This document shows positions 17,544-29,146 of a stretch of 46,100 bases of DNA, piece after piece. The DNA is from Streptomyces muensis. GTDB taxonomy: Bacteria > Actinomycetota > Actinomycetes > Streptomycetales > Streptomycetaceae. The stretch's first letter is position 1. Each line of letters opens with the position of its first letter. Made by a program: the position numbers and the translations under genes. Under the pieces are notes generated by a model, which was given only the letters and a program-made list of their open reading frames with translations, had not been told where the DNA came from and ran no database searches. The stretch covers positions 1 through 46,100 of the forward strand of contig NZ_JAKEIP010000044.1 of NCBI RefSeq assembly GCF_021474425.1, in the 5' to 3' direction.

Positions 17544-19295
17544 GTGGCAGCACCTAAGAAGGGCCGCAGCGCGGGCGCCCAGAGCAAGCCAGGGCGCTCG
17601 CTGGCCCTCATCCTGATCGCCATCGCGGCGCTCACCGGAGGGATGTTCGCCTCGGGGCACACCAAGCCGCGACTCGGCATCGACCTGGCCGGCGGTACGA
17701 GCATCACGCTGCGCGCGGTGGCCGAGCCCGGCCAGGAATCCGCGATCAACAAGACCAACATGGACACCGCGGTCGAGATCATGGAACGCCGTGTCAATGG
17801 TCTGGGTGTCTCGGAGTCCGAGGTACAGACCCAGGGCGACCAGAACATCATCGTCAACATCCCCAAGGGCACCAACTCCAAGGAAGCCCGGGACCAGGTC
17901 GGCACCACCGCGAAGCTCTACTTCCGCCCGGTCCTCACCACCGAGATCTCCGGTGGCGACGCCACGGCCACGCCCACGCCGAGCGCCTCCAGCAGCGCGT
18001 CGGGCGACTCCACCGACAAGGCGACCTCCTCCGCGTCCCCCTCCGGCTCCACCAGCCCGTCGCCGAGCTCCACCACGCAGGGCCGCGCGGTCACCGACGC
18101 TCTGAAGGCCGACCCCACGCCGTCGAAGAGCGCCTCCTCCAGCGCCTCCCCGTCCCCGAGCGGCAGCGCCTCCGGCGACCAGGCGACCGGCGCCCTCGAA
18201 GCGCAGTACGCCAAGCTGGACTGCACGAAGGAGGCGGTCCGCGCCAAGGCCGGTGACGGCGCCAAGCCGACCGACCCGACCGTCGCCTGCGGCCAGAACT
18301 CGCAGGGCCAGTGGCAGAAGTACATCCTCGGCCCCGCCGAGGTCGACGGCACGGACGTCGACGAGGCCCAGGCCGTGTGGAACGCGCAGAACGCGGCCGG
18401 CTGGACCGTGACCATGAAGTTCACCGGCGAGGGCGGCAAGAAGTTCGCCGACATCACCGGCAAGCTCGCCAAGAACCAGCCGCCGCAGAACCAGTTCGCC
18501 ATCGTCCTGGACGGCGAGGTCGTCTCCGACCCCTCCGTCAGCGAGGCCCTGACGGGCGGCAACGCCGAGATCTCCGGCAACTTCACCCAGCAGTCGGCCG
18601 AGAGCCTCGCCAACATGCTGTCCTACGGCGCCCTGCCGCTGACCTTCCAGGAGGACAGCGTCACCACGGTGACCGCGGCGCTCGGCGGTGAGCAGCTGAA
18701 GGCCGGTCTGATCGCCGGTGCCATCGGTCTCGCCCTGGTCGTGATCTACCTGCTGGTCTACTACCGCGGCCTGTCGATCATCGCCATCCTGTCGCTGCTG
18801 GTCTCCGCCGCGCTGACCTACACGATCATGTCGCTGCTCGGCCCGACCATCGGCTTCGCACTGAACCTGCCGGCCGTCTGCGGTGCCATCGTCGCCATCG
18901 GCATCACAGCGGACTCGTTCATCGTCTACTTCGAACGCGTCCGCGACGAGATCCGCGAGGGCCGCTCGCTGCGCCCCGCCGTCGAGCGGGCCTGGCCGCG
19001 CGCCCGGCGCACCATCCTGGTCTCGGACTTCGTGTCGTTCCTCGCCGCCGCGGTGCTCTTCATCGTCACCGTCGGCAAGGTCCAGGGCTTCGCGTTCACG
19101 CTCGGCCTGACCACCCTGCTTGACGTGGTCGTCGTGTTCCTGTTCACCAAGCCGCTGCTGACGCTCATGGCCCGCAGCAAGTTCTTCGGCAGCGGACACA
19201 GCTGGTCCGGCCTCGATCCCAAGCGACTCGGTGCCCGGCCGCCGCTGCGCCGCACCCGCCGTCCCTCCGCCCCCGTCGAGACGAAGGAGGCGTGA
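17544..19295 (+). CDS. secD: Protein translocase subunit SecD
   Basis: Six-helix membrane protein of 583 residues that, with SecF, uses the proton gradient to pull exported proteins across the membrane. One N-terminal helix (about 19-37), the periplasmic-type P1 domain, then five helices from about residue 385 to 540 can be seen. Between the P1 halves lies a Ser/Thr/Pro/Ala-rich low-complexity insert (about residues 138-215), as in other actinobacterial SecD proteins but not in E. coli. GTG 17544 follows GAGAAG. One nucleotide separates it from secF. Confidence 0.96.
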   Translation: MAAPKKGRSAGAQSKPGRSLALILIAIAALTGGMFASGHTKPRLGIDLAGGTSITLRAVAEPGQESAINKTNMDTAVEIMERRVNGLGVSESEVQTQGDQNIIVNIPKGTNSKEARDQVGTTAKLYFRPVLTTEISGGDATATPTPSASSSASGDSTDKATSSASPSGSTSPSPSSTTQGRAVTDALKADPTPSKSASSSASPSPSGSASGDQATGALEAQYAKLDCTKEAVRAKAGDGAKPTDPTVACGQNSQGQWQKYILGPAEVDGTDVDEAQAVWNAQNAAGWTVTMKFTGEGGKKFADITGKLAKNQPPQNQFAIVLDGEVVSDPSVSEALTGGNAEISGNFTQQSAESLANMLSYGALPLTFQEDSVTTVTAALGGEQLKAGLIAGAIGLALVVIYLLVYYRGLSIIAILSLLVSAALTYTIMSLLGPTIGFALNLPAVCGAIVAIGITADSFIVYFERVRDEIREGRSLRPAVERAWPRARRTILVSDFVSFLAAAVLFIVTVGKVQGFAFTLGLTTLLDVVVVFLFTKPLLTLMARSKFFGSGHSWSGLDPKRLGARPPLRRTRRPSAPVETKEA

Positions 19296-19296
19296 G

Positions 19297-20421
19297 ATGT
19301 CGAAGCTCGGCAACCTCGGCGCCCGACTGCACCGTGGCGAGGTCGGCTACGACTTCGTCGGCAACCGCAAGATCTGGTACGGCCTGTCGATCCTGATCAC
19401 CATCACGGCCATCGTCGGCCTGGCGGTGCGCGGCCTGAACATGGGCATCGAGTTCCAGGGCGGCGCGGTCTTCAACACCCCGAAGACCAGCGTCTCGGTC
19501 TCCCAGGCGCAGGAGTACGCGGAGAAGGCCTCCGGCCACGACGCGATCGTCCAGAAGCTCGGCAGCGGCGACAAGGCGACCCTGCGCATCCAGGTCGCCG
19601 GTATCGACACCAAGCAGGCCGACCAGGTCTCGGCGCAGCTGGCCAAGGACCTGGGCGTCGCCGAGAAGGACGTCACCGGCGAGCTCGTCGGCCCCAGCTG
19701 GGGTGAGCAGATCGCCAACAAGGCCTGGCAGGGCCTCGGGATCTTCCTGGTCCTCGTGGTGATCTATCTGGCCATCGCGTTCGAGTGGCGCATGGCACTG
19801 GCGGCGTTCGTCGCCCTGATCCACGACATCACCATCACCGTCGGCATCTACGCCCTCGTCGGCTTCGAGGTCACGCCGGGCACGGTGATCGGTCTGCTCA
19901 CGATCCTCGGTTACTCGCTCTACGACACGGTCGTCGTCTTCGACAGCCTCAAGGAGCAGACGAAGGACATCACCAAGCAGACCCGCTGGACCTACAGCGA
20001 CATCGCCAACCGTTCGATCAACAGCACCCTGGTCCGCTCCATCAACACCACGGTGGTCGCGCTGCTGCCGGTGGCGGGTCTGCTGTTCATCGGTGGCGGC
20101 TTCCTCGGCGCCGGCATGCTCAACGACATCTCGCTGTCGCTGTTCGTCGGTCTCGCCGCCGGTGCGTACTCCTCGATCTTCATCGCCACGCCGCTCGTCG
20201 CCGACCTCAAGGAGCGCGAGCCGCAGATGAAGGCCCTGAAGAAGCGCGTGCTCGCCAAGCGCGCGCAGGCCTCCGCCCAGGGCGAGGCGCCGGACGCCCC
20301 GACCACCGAGGCGCCCTTCGACGACGAGCCGGAGGACGCCGCCCCCGCGGTCGTCGGCCCCCGCAACCAGCCGGCGTCCCGCAACCGGGGCCGCGGCCGC
20401 CCGTCCGGGAAGCGCCGATGA
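19297..20421 (+). CDS. secF: Protein translocase subunit SecF
   Basis: Partner of SecD, 374 residues, with the SecF signature GIEFQGGAVFN near residue 49 and helices from about 150 to 310. The C-terminal 60 residues form a charged, Pro/Ala- then Arg-rich cytoplasmic tail. ATG 19297 has GGAGG immediately upstream at the end of secD. Its stop overlaps the apt start by 4 nt. Confidence 0.96.
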   Translation: MSKLGNLGARLHRGEVGYDFVGNRKIWYGLSILITITAIVGLAVRGLNMGIEFQGGAVFNTPKTSVSVSQAQEYAEKASGHDAIVQKLGSGDKATLRIQVAGIDTKQADQVSAQLAKDLGVAEKDVTGELVGPSWGEQIANKAWQGLGIFLVLVVIYLAIAFEWRMALAAFVALIHDITITVGIYALVGFEVTPGTVIGLLTILGYSLYDTVVVFDSLKEQTKDITKQTRWTYSDIANRSINSTLVRSINTTVVALLPVAGLLFIGGGFLGAGMLNDISLSLFVGLAAGAYSSIFIATPLVADLKEREPQMKALKKRVLAKRAQASAQGEAPDAPTTEAPFDDEPEDAAPAVVGPRNQPASRNRGRGRPSGKRR

Positions 20422-20957
20422 CCGACATCAAGGAGCTCCTGCTCAGCCGCATCCGCGATGTGGCGGACTACCCGGAGCCGGGCGTGATGTTCAAGGACAT
20501 CACCCCGCTCCTGGCCGACCCGGCGGCGTTCACCGCGCTCACCGACGCACTGGCCGAGATCGCCGCGAACACCGGCGCCACCAAGGTCGTCGGCCTGGAG
20601 GCCCGCGGCTTCATCCTCGGCGCCCCGGTCGCCGTCCGCGCGGGCCTGGGCTTCATCCCCGTACGCAAGGCGGGCAAGCTCCCCGGGGCGACCCTCAGCC
20701 AGGCGTACGACCTGGAGTACGGCTCCGCGGAGATCGAGGTCCACGCCGAGGACCTGGCCGCGGGCGACCGCGTCCTGGTCATCGACGACGTCCTCGCGAC
20801 CGGCGGCACCGCGGAGGCCTCGATCCAGCTGATCCGCCGCGCGGGCGCCGACGTCGCAGGCCTCGCCGTCCTCATGGAACTCGGCTTCCTGAGCGGCCGA
20901 GCCCGCCTGGAACCCTCCCTGGCGGGAGCCCCTCTGGAAGCGCTGCTGGTGATCTGA
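20418..20957 (+). CDS. apt: Adenine phosphoribosyltransferase
   Basis: Makes AMP from adenine and PRPP in purine salvage; 179 residues. The PRPP-binding loop VLVIDDVLATGGTA is intact, and the EARGFILGAPVA stretch fits the family. It is coupled to secF by a 4-nt overlap and precedes relA, the usual actinobacterial order secD-secF-apt-relA. A terminator-like hairpin follows. Confidence 0.97.
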   Translation: MTDIKELLLSRIRDVADYPEPGVMFKDITPLLADPAAFTALTDALAEIAANTGATKVVGLEARGFILGAPVAVRAGLGFIPVRKAGKLPGATLSQAYDLEYGSAEIEVHAEDLAAGDRVLVIDDVLATGGTAEASIQLIRRAGADVAGLAVLMELGFLSGRARLEPSLAGAPLEALLVI

Positions 20958-20969
20958 GCACGACACGAG

Positions 20970-21002
20970 AACGGCCGTCCCGGTGCAGCTGGGGCGGCCG
21001 TT
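20970..21002 (+). terminator. Terminator after apt
   Basis: A 12-bp stem with one U-G wobble (20970-20981 with 20991-21002) and a 9-nt loop, ending in TTT. It starts 13 nt after apt stops and isolates relA from the secDF-apt transcript. Confidence 0.7.
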
Positions 21003-21075
21003 TCGCGCCCCAGAGGGGCGCGGGGCTGTATCGATTTGCGGCTCCGCCGCGTGGGCGCGACCAGCCACGACGCCG
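21003..21075. repeat. Dispersed Streptomyces intergenic repeat, family B, copy 1
   Basis: GGGGCGCGGGGCTGT, then TGCGGCTCCGCCGCGTGGGC and GCGACCAGCC, a repeat type I recognise from Streptomyces intergenic regions. Relatives lie at 45316-45375 and 45986-46100, and the tandem array at 45386 appears to be built from the same motif. It fills part of the 298-nt apt-relA gap; the rest (21076-21255) must hold the relA promoter, where TACCAT at 21199-21204 is a weak -10 candidate. Confidence 0.7.
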
Positions 21076-21255
21076 CAGCAGTCGGCAACGTTCCCCCGCC
21101 TGTCACATCCCCTCCGGAATGTCGGCGGCAGCCCCGCGCGTTTCTTCGGTAGACGGCCCTCACATCGGCCTGAAGGCGATCCTCGGCCGCAGGATCGCTA
21201 CCATGGGGTCTCCGGAGCCTGACCGGGGGACCCGGATCGCGCACGAGGAGCCCTC

Positions 21256-23793
<2,538 letters not shown>

Positions 23794-23798
23794 GACAC

Positions 23799-23845
23799 AC
23801 GACGAGAAGGGCCCCGTACCGCGTGTACGGGGCCCTTCTCGTCGT
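23799..23845. terminator. Bidirectional terminator between relA and the DUF349 gene
   Basis: A perfect 21-bp stem (23799-23819 with 23825-23845) with a 5-nt loop, 5 nt after relA stops. The convergent DUF349 gene ends at 23891, so it serves both. Between it and 23891 a unit of about 22 bp containing GGGAACCYGCCGGTT occurs twice in a row. Confidence 0.85.
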
Positions 23846-23890
23846 TGCAGCGGGGAACCCGCCGGTTCTCAGCGGGAACCTGCCGGTTGG

Positions 23891-25120
23891 TCAGCCGCCG
23901 AACTCCTGGAGACCCTTGAGAGCCTGGTCCAGCAGCTCCTGGCTCCTCTCCAGCTCGGCCTCCAGCTTGGCCGCCCGCGCGTTGTTGCCCTGGGCGCGGG
24001 CCTGCTCGATCTGGCCCTTCAGCTTGTCCACGGCGGCCTGGAACTGGCCGGTCATCCCTTCGGCACGCGCGCGTGCCTCCGGGTTGGTCCGGCGCCACTC
24101 GGAGTCCTCGGCCTCCTGGATGGCCCGCTCGACGGCGTGCATCCGGCCCTCGACCTTGGGCCGGGCGTCGCGCGGCACATGGCCGATGGCCTCCCAGCGC
24201 TCGTTGATCGAGCGGAAGGCGGCACGCGCGCCCTTCAGGTCGCTGATCGGCAGGAGCTTCTCGGCCTCCTCGGCCAGCTCCTCCTTCAGTTTCAGGTTCT
24301 CGGCCTGCTCGGCGTCGCGCTCGGCGAAGACCGAGCTGCGGGCCGCGAAGAAGACGTCCTGGGCGCCGCGGAAGCGGTTCCACAGGTCGTCCTCGTGCTC
24401 GCGCTGGGCGCGCCCGGCGGCCTTCCACTCCGACATCAGCTCGCGGTAGCGGGCCGCCGTCGGACCCCAGTCCGTCGACCCGGACAGCGCCTCGGCCTCG
24501 GAGACCAGCCGCTCCTTGGTCTTGCGGGCCTCCTCGCGCTGCGCGTCGAGCTGCGCGAAGTGCGCCTTGCGGCGCTTGGAGAAGGCCGACCGGGCGTGCG
24601 AGAAGCGGTGCCACAGCTCGTCGTCCGACTTGCGGTCGAGCCTCGGCAGGCCCTTCCACGTGTCCACCAGGGCCCGCAACCGCTCACCGGCGGCCCGCCA
24701 CTGGTCGGACTGCGCCAGCTCCTCGGCCTCGGTGACCAGCGCCTCCTTGGCGTGGCGCGCCTCGTCCGACTGCTTCGCCCGCTGCTGCTTGCGCTCCTCG
24801 CGCCGCTTCTCGACCGTCTCGACGAGCTTGTCCAACCGGGTCTTCAGGGCGTCCAGATCGCCGACCGCGTGGTGGGCGTCGACCTGCTCGCGAATGTGGT
24901 CGATCGCGGTCTGCGCGTCCTTCGCGGACAGGTCGGTGGTCTTCACTCGCTTCTCGAGGAGGCCGATCTCGACAACCAGGCCCTCGTACTTGCGCTCGAA
25001 ATAGGCCAGCGCCTCCTCAGGAGTGCCTGCCTGCCAAGAACCGACGACCTGCTCGCCGTCGGCCGTACGCACGTACACGGTCCCCGTCTCGTCGACGCGG
25101 CCCCACGGGTCGCTGCTCAC
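23891..25120 (-). CDS. DUF349 coiled-coil protein
   Basis: A 409-residue, highly charged, almost wholly helical protein made of repeated DUF349 units, each with a W..L..F..A/R pattern (WRAAGERLRALVDTWKGL, WGPTAARYRELMSEWKAAG, WEAIGHVPRD). The C-terminal 60 residues are a coiled coil ending GLQEFGG. The function is unknown in general; no catalytic motif is seen. GTG 25120 has GGAGGAGG upstream, which decides the start over a longer frame open to 25225. Confidence 0.88.
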   Translation of the reverse strand: MSSDPWGRVDETGTVYVRTADGEQVVGSWQAGTPEEALAYFERKYEGLVVEIGLLEKRVKTTDLSAKDAQTAIDHIREQVDAHHAVGDLDALKTRLDKLVETVEKRREERKQQRAKQSDEARHAKEALVTEAEELAQSDQWRAAGERLRALVDTWKGLPRLDRKSDDELWHRFSHARSAFSKRRKAHFAQLDAQREEARKTKERLVSEAEALSGSTDWGPTAARYRELMSEWKAAGRAQREHEDDLWNRFRGAQDVFFAARSSVFAERDAEQAENLKLKEELAEEAEKLLPISDLKGARAAFRSINERWEAIGHVPRDARPKVEGRMHAVERAIQEAEDSEWRRTNPEARARAEGMTGQFQAAVDKLKGQIEQARAQGNNARAAKLEAELERSQELLDQALKGLQEFGG

Positions 25121-25255
25121 AGCGCCTCCTCCACATGATGCCTGCGAGGGGCTTGTGTCCCCCCGGGCATCGTCCACAGTTTCGTCACGGCCAACATAGG
25201 CGACCGGCGGGTTGCCTGTCCGCATCCCGCGCGACCGAAATTTCGCAGTTGGCGG

Positions 25256-26077
25256 TCAGGATTTGGTGACCGTCGCCTTGTTGATGACCACCGTCGCGTT
25301 CGGCGCCCCGTCGCCCGCGCCGGTGCTCTCTCCGGCGTCGGCAATCTTCTTGAGTACCTTCATGCCGGATTCGGAAACGGTACCGAACGGTGTGTAGCTG
25401 GGCGGCAGCTGACTGTCCTGGTACACGAGGAAGAACTGGCTGCCGCCGGAGTGCTTCTGTCCGGTGTTCGCCATCGCCACGGTGCCCGCGGGATAGATGT
25501 TGTCCTTGAGGCTTTTGTCCTTCAGGTTCTCGTCCGGAATCGTGTACCCGGGACCGCCCGTGCCGGTGCCCGTCGGGTCACCGCACTGCAGCACGTAGAT
25601 GTTGCTGGTGGTGAGCCGGTGGCACTTGGAGTGGTTGAAGTAGCCCTTCTCGGCGAGGAAGTCGAACGAGTTGACGGTGTGCGGGGCGGCCGACGCCTTC
25701 AGATCGATGTCTATGTCACCGCACGTCGTCGCGAGCTTCATCGTGTACTTCGCCGACTTGTCGATCGTCAGCGCCGGCTCCTTCTTCCAGGTCGTCGTCG
25801 GAGCCTTGCCCTCGGCGGCCTTCTCGCACGGGTCCGGGGCCTTGCTGGGCGCCGCGCTGGGCGTGACCTCCGCGCCCGCGTTCTCCTTGCTGTCGTCGTC
25901 CTTCTTCAGGACTCCGGTCGTGTACAGCGCGAGGCTGCCGATGACCACGACGCCGAGCACCGACGCGATCACCGAGTTGCGCATGCGCGCCTTGCGCCGG
26001 GCGGACGTGCGCCGCTGCTGCTGCCGCAAGAACTTCTCCCGGGCGAGCTGACGCCGCCGCTGTTCCTGGCTGACCAC
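25256..26077 (-). CDS. Membrane-anchored peptidyl-prolyl cis-trans isomerase, cyclophilin type
   Basis: A 273-residue protein with a basic N-terminus (1-33), one membrane segment (about 34-52) and, after a Ser/Pro/Lys linker, a cyclophilin domain (about 110-270) predicted to lie outside the cell. The domain shows the family stretches NSFDFLAEKGYFN, LQCGDPTGTGTGGPGY and GGSQFFLVYQDSQL. It is likely to help fold exported proteins. GTG 26077 has GAGGAGAG upstream. It is divergent from the MBL-fold gene; the 180-nt spacer holds both promoters. Confidence 0.93.
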   Translation of the reverse strand: MVSQEQRRRQLAREKFLRQQQRRTSARRKARMRNSVIASVLGVVVIGSLALYTTGVLKKDDDSKENAGAEVTPSAAPSKAPDPCEKAAEGKAPTTTWKKEPALTIDKSAKYTMKLATTCGDIDIDLKASAAPHTVNSFDFLAEKGYFNHSKCHRLTTSNIYVLQCGDPTGTGTGGPGYTIPDENLKDKSLKDNIYPAGTVAMANTGQKHSGGSQFFLVYQDSQLPPSYTPFGTVSESGMKVLKKIADAGESTGAGDGAPNATVVINKATVTKS

Positions 26078-26192
26078 CGGGTTCTCTCCTCATGCGTCGT
26101 GTGTGTCGACCGGTACGCGTGCGTCCTGTGAGCCGACTGCCTGCGTGTGCCCCGTACCGTATATGGGTTCGCTGAGGAATCGGCAGCGCCGG

Positions 26193-26198
26193 TAGGCT
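26193..26198 (+). promoter_or_regulatory. Possible -10 element of the MBL-hisS unit
   Basis: TAGGCT fits the TAnnnT pattern, about 60 nt before GTG 26258 in the divergent spacer. No good -35 is seen. Confidence 0.3.
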
Positions 26199-26257
26199 CT
26201 GACCACAGGCGGAGCCCGCCGACAAACCACTCGTGTCGACACAAACGAAGGACGATC

Positions 26258-26971
26258 GTGCTCATTGCCGGGTTCCCCGCCGGGGCCTGGGGGACGAACT
26301 GTTATCTCGTCGCCCCCGCCGCCGGCGAGGAGTGCGTGATCATCGACCCGGGCCACGAAGCGGCCCCCGGCGTCGAGGAAGCACTGAAGAAGCATCGGCT
26401 CAAGCCCGTCGCCGTCGTCCTCACCCACGGCCACATCGACCATGTGGCCTCGGTCGTCCCGGTGTGCGGCGCCCATGACGTACCGGCCTGGATCCACCCC
26501 GAGGACCGGTACATGATGAGCGACCCCGAGAAGGCGCTCGGCCGCTCCATCGGCATGCAGCTGATGGGCGAGCTGACCATCGGGGAGCCGGACGACGTCA
26601 AGGAGCTGACCGACGGCTCGAAGCTGGAGCTGGCGGGTCTGGAGCTGACGGTCGCGCACGCGCCGGGCCATACCAAGGGGTCGGTGACCTTCGGCCTGCC
26701 CGAGGCGGCGGACATCCCGCCGATCTTCTTCTCGGGCGACCTGCTGTTCGCCGGCTCCATCGGACGCACCGACATGCCCGGCGGCGACATGGCCGAGATG
26801 CTCGACTCGCTGGCCCGCGTGTGCCTGCCGCTCGACGACTCGACCGTGGTGCTGTCCGGCCACGGCCCCCAGACGACCATCGGCCAGGAGCGCGCCACCA
26901 ACCCCTATCTGCGGCAGGTGGCCGCCGGCCCGGGAGCGAACACCGATGCCGCTCCCCGACGAGGAATGTGA
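26258..26971 (+). CDS. MBL-fold metallo-hydrolase (glyoxalase II-like)
   Basis: Metallo-beta-lactamase-fold hydrolase of 237 residues. The metal motif HxHxDH is THGHIDH, followed by APGHTKGSV (third His), [15 protein letters not shown] (bridging Asp) and SGHGPQT (last His), so both metal sites look complete. Small glyoxalase II-like proteins of this kind stand upstream of hisS in many bacteria; the substrate is not known. GTG 26258 was chosen for GAAGGA 5 nt upstream; the frame opens earlier at 26147. hisS begins 13 nt after its stop. Confidence 0.92.
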   Translation: MLIAGFPAGAWGTNCYLVAPAAGEECVIIDPGHEAAPGVEEALKKHRLKPVAVVLTHGHIDHVASVVPVCGAHDVPAWIHPEDRYMMSDPEKALGRSIGMQLMGELTIGEPDDVKELTDGSKLELAGLELTVAHAPGHTKGSVTFGLPEAADIPPIFFSGDLLFAGSIGRTDMPGGDMAEMLDSLARVCLPLDDSTVVLSGHGPQTTIGQERATNPYLRQVAAGPGANTDAAPRRGM

Positions 26972-26984
26972 CGAGAGACTTCCC

Positions 26985-28247
26985 GTGAGCACCTTCAAGG
27001 CCCCCAAGGGCACGTACGACCTGATCCCGCCGGACTCCGCCAAGTTCCTGGCCGTCCGCGAGGCGATCTCCGCGCCCCTGCGCAACTCCGGCTACGGCTA
27101 CATCGAGACGCCCGGCTTCGAGAGCGTCGATCTGTTCGCGCGCGGTGTCGGCGAGTCCACCGACATCGTGACCAAGGAGATGTACGCCTTCGAGACCAAG
27201 GGCGGCGACAAGCTCGCCCTGCGCCCCGAGGGCACGGCCTCGGTCCTGCGCGCGGCCCTGGAGGCCAACCTGCACAAGGCCGGCAACCTCCCGGTCAAGC
27301 TCTGGTACTCCGGCTCGTACTACCGCTACGAGCGCCCCCAGAAGGGCCGCTACAGGCACTTCTCGCAGGTCGGCGCCGAGGCGATCGGCGCCGAGGACCC
27401 GGCGCTCGACGCCGAGCTGATCATCCTGGCCGACCAGGCGTACCGCTCGCTGGGCCTGAGCGACTTCCGGATCCTGCTGAACAGCCTGGGCGACAAGGAG
27501 TGCCGCCCGGTCTACCGAGCCGCGCTCCAGGACTTCCTGCGCGGCCTGGACCTCGACGAGGACACCCTGCGCCGCGCGGAGATCAACCCGTTGCGCGTCC
27601 TCGACGACAAGCGCGAGTCGGTGCAGAAGCAGCTGGGCGACGCCCCGCTGCTGCGCGACTACCTCTGCGACGCCTGCAAGACGTACCACGAGGAGGTCCG
27701 CGAGCTGATCACGGCGGCCGGTGTCTCCTTCGAGGACGACCCGAAGCTGGTGCGCGGCCTGGACTACTACACGCGTACGACCTTCGAGTTCGTCCACGAC
27801 GGCCTGGGCTCCCAGTCCGCGGTGGGCGGCGGCGGCCGCTACGACGGACTGTCCGAGATGATCGGCGGCCCCGCGCTGCCGTCCGTCGGCTGGGCCCTCG
27901 GCGTCGACCGCACGGTCCTCGCCCTGGAGGCGGAGGGCGTCGAGCTCGAACTCCCCTCCACGACCAGCGTGTTCGCGGTGCCGCTCGGCGAGGAGGCCCG
28001 CCGCGTGCTGTTCGCCAAGGTCACCGAGTTGCGCAAGGTCGGTATCGCGGCGGACTTCTCCTACGGCGCCAAGGGCCTCAAGGGCGCCATGAAGAACGCC
28101 AACCGCAGTGGTGCCCGCTACACGATCGTGGCCGGCGAACGCGACCTCGCCGAGGGCGTCGTCCAGCTCAAGGACATGGAATCCGGTGAGCAGGCGGCCG
28201 TCGGCGTCAACGAGATCGTGGCGGAACTGGAAGCCCGACTGGGCTGA
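26985..28247 (+). CDS. hisS: Histidine-tRNA ligase
   Basis: Class II histidyl-tRNA synthetase of 420 residues. Motif 2 ([16 protein letters not shown]), the histidine-specific stretch [13 protein letters not shown] and motif 3 (GGGGRYDGL... and [11 protein letters not shown]) are clear; a C-terminal anticodon-binding domain follows. GTG 26985 was chosen as the start, giving [15 protein letters not shown]; the frame opens at 26946 inside the MBL gene. It is probably co-transcribed with the MBL gene and ends at a terminator. Confidence 0.96.
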   Translation: MSTFKAPKGTYDLIPPDSAKFLAVREAISAPLRNSGYGYIETPGFESVDLFARGVGESTDIVTKEMYAFETKGGDKLALRPEGTASVLRAALEANLHKAGNLPVKLWYSGSYYRYERPQKGRYRHFSQVGAEAIGAEDPALDAELIILADQAYRSLGLSDFRILLNSLGDKECRPVYRAALQDFLRGLDLDEDTLRRAEINPLRVLDDKRESVQKQLGDAPLLRDYLCDACKTYHEEVRELITAAGVSFEDDPKLVRGLDYYTRTTFEFVHDGLGSQSAVGGGGRYDGLSEMIGGPALPSVGWALGVDRTVLALEAEGVELELPSTTSVFAVPLGEEARRVLFAKVTELRKVGIAADFSYGAKGLKGAMKNANRSGARYTIVAGERDLAEGVVQLKDMESGEQAAVGVNEIVAELEARLG

Positions 28248-28267
28248 TTTCCACAGCGCTGCATTCG

Positions 28268-28299
28268 GAAGAGCGGGGGCCGGCCGGTCCCCGCTCTTC
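28268..28299 (+). terminator. Terminator after hisS
   Basis: A perfect 11-bp stem (28268-28278 with 28289-28299) with a GC-rich 10-nt loop, 20 nt after hisS stops. There is no long T-run, as is usual in Streptomyces. Confidence 0.65.
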
Positions 28300-28387
28300 G
28301 CAGTTCCGGCGGTGTCCTGAACCGGTTGCCTTTACCCCCTCGCGGGCTTTTGCTTATGCGCCACGAACGGCGGACACGCGGCTGCGT

Positions 28388-28404
28388 ACGGCACAATGTG
28401 CCGT
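28388..28404. promoter_or_regulatory. 17-bp palindrome upstream of the VKOR-like gene
   Basis: ACGGCACA-A-TGTGCCGT is a perfect 8+1+8 inverted repeat, 38 nt before the start at 28443. Its place and symmetry suit a dimeric regulator's operator or a short RNA hairpin in the leader. Confidence 0.45.
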
Positions 28405-28442
28405 GCCCGGAGGTCCAACTCTCAAGTGACGGAATCGGCGTG

Positions 28443-29102
28443 ATGAGCAAGACGACAGTCAAAGACGTCTCCACCGAGCCCGAGCGGGAGCCTGCCGAAG
28501 CGCCGCCGCGACTGCTGGGCGGCAGCCGTGCGTTCGCGCTGCTGCTGGTGATCACCGGCGCTGCCGGACTGCTCGCCGCGTGGGTCATCACGATCGACAA
28601 GTTCAAGATCCTCGAGGCCAAGATCGCGGGGACGACCTTCACACCCGGCTGCAGCCTCAACCCGATCGTGTCCTGCGGCAGCGTCATGCAGAGCAAGCAG
28701 GCGTCCGTCTTCGGGTTCCCCAACCCCATGCTCGGCCTCGTCTGCTACGGCATCGTCATCTGCGTCGGCATGAGCCTGCTCGCCGGCGCCCGCTTCCCGC
28801 GCTGGTACTGGCTGACCTTCAACTTCGGCACCCTCTTCGGCGTCGCCTTCTGCACCTGGCTGATGTACCAGTCGCTCTACAACATCGGCGCGCTGTGCCT
28901 GTGGTGCTCGCTGGCCTGGGCGGCCACGCTCACCATGTTCTGGTACGTGACCTCCTTCAACATCCGCAACGGCTTCCTGCCCGCCCCGCGCCCGCTGAAG
29001 AACTTCCTCGCCGAGTTCACCTGGGTGCTCCCGGTGACCCACTGCGGCGTGATCGTCATGCTGATCCTGACCCGCTGGGGCAGCCAGCTCTGGGCCGCCT
29101 GA
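28443..29102 (+). CDS. Vitamin K epoxide reductase family protein
   Basis: A 219-residue membrane protein of the VKOR family, which passes electrons from DsbA-like oxidases to a quinone during disulfide bond formation outside the cell. The outer cysteine pair is in CSLNPIVSCGSVM and the active-site pair is CLWC near residue 158. About five hydrophobic helices are seen. ATG 28443 was chosen (GTG 28440 is adjacent); longer frames begin at 28326 with no better start. No DsbA-like partner is fused or adjacent. Confidence 0.92.
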   Translation: MSKTTVKDVSTEPEREPAEAPPRLLGGSRAFALLLVITGAAGLLAAWVITIDKFKILEAKIAGTTFTPGCSLNPIVSCGSVMQSKQASVFGFPNPMLGLVCYGIVICVGMSLLAGARFPRWYWLTFNFGTLFGVAFCTWLMYQSLYNIGALCLWCSLAWAATLTMFWYVTSFNIRNGFLPAPRPLKNFLAEFTWVLPVTHCGVIVMLILTRWGSQLWAA

Positions 29103-29117
29103 CCCGCTCCGCACCCG

Positions 29118-29140
29118 TTGTCAGTGCCGTGATTTAGGGT
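29118..29140 (+). promoter_or_regulatory. RecA-NDp (PafBC-type) DNA-damage promoter of rarA
   Basis: TTGTCAGTG at 29118-29126, exactly 8 nt, then TAGGGT at 29135-29140, a full match to TTGTCRGTG-N8-TAnnnT. The -10 ends 6 nt before GTG 29147, so the mRNA would be leaderless, and indeed no Shine-Dalgarno is present. Confidence 0.8.
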
Positions 29141-29146
29141 TTCAGC

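Noticed and set aside
16415..17908. 497-residue open frame opposite ruvB-yajC-secD
   Set aside because: Spans three genes on the other strand and an intergenic promoter; no domain visible.
17487..19313. 608-residue open frame opposite secD
   Set aside because: Antisense shadow; the Gly/Arg run mirrors the Ser/Pro insert of SecD.
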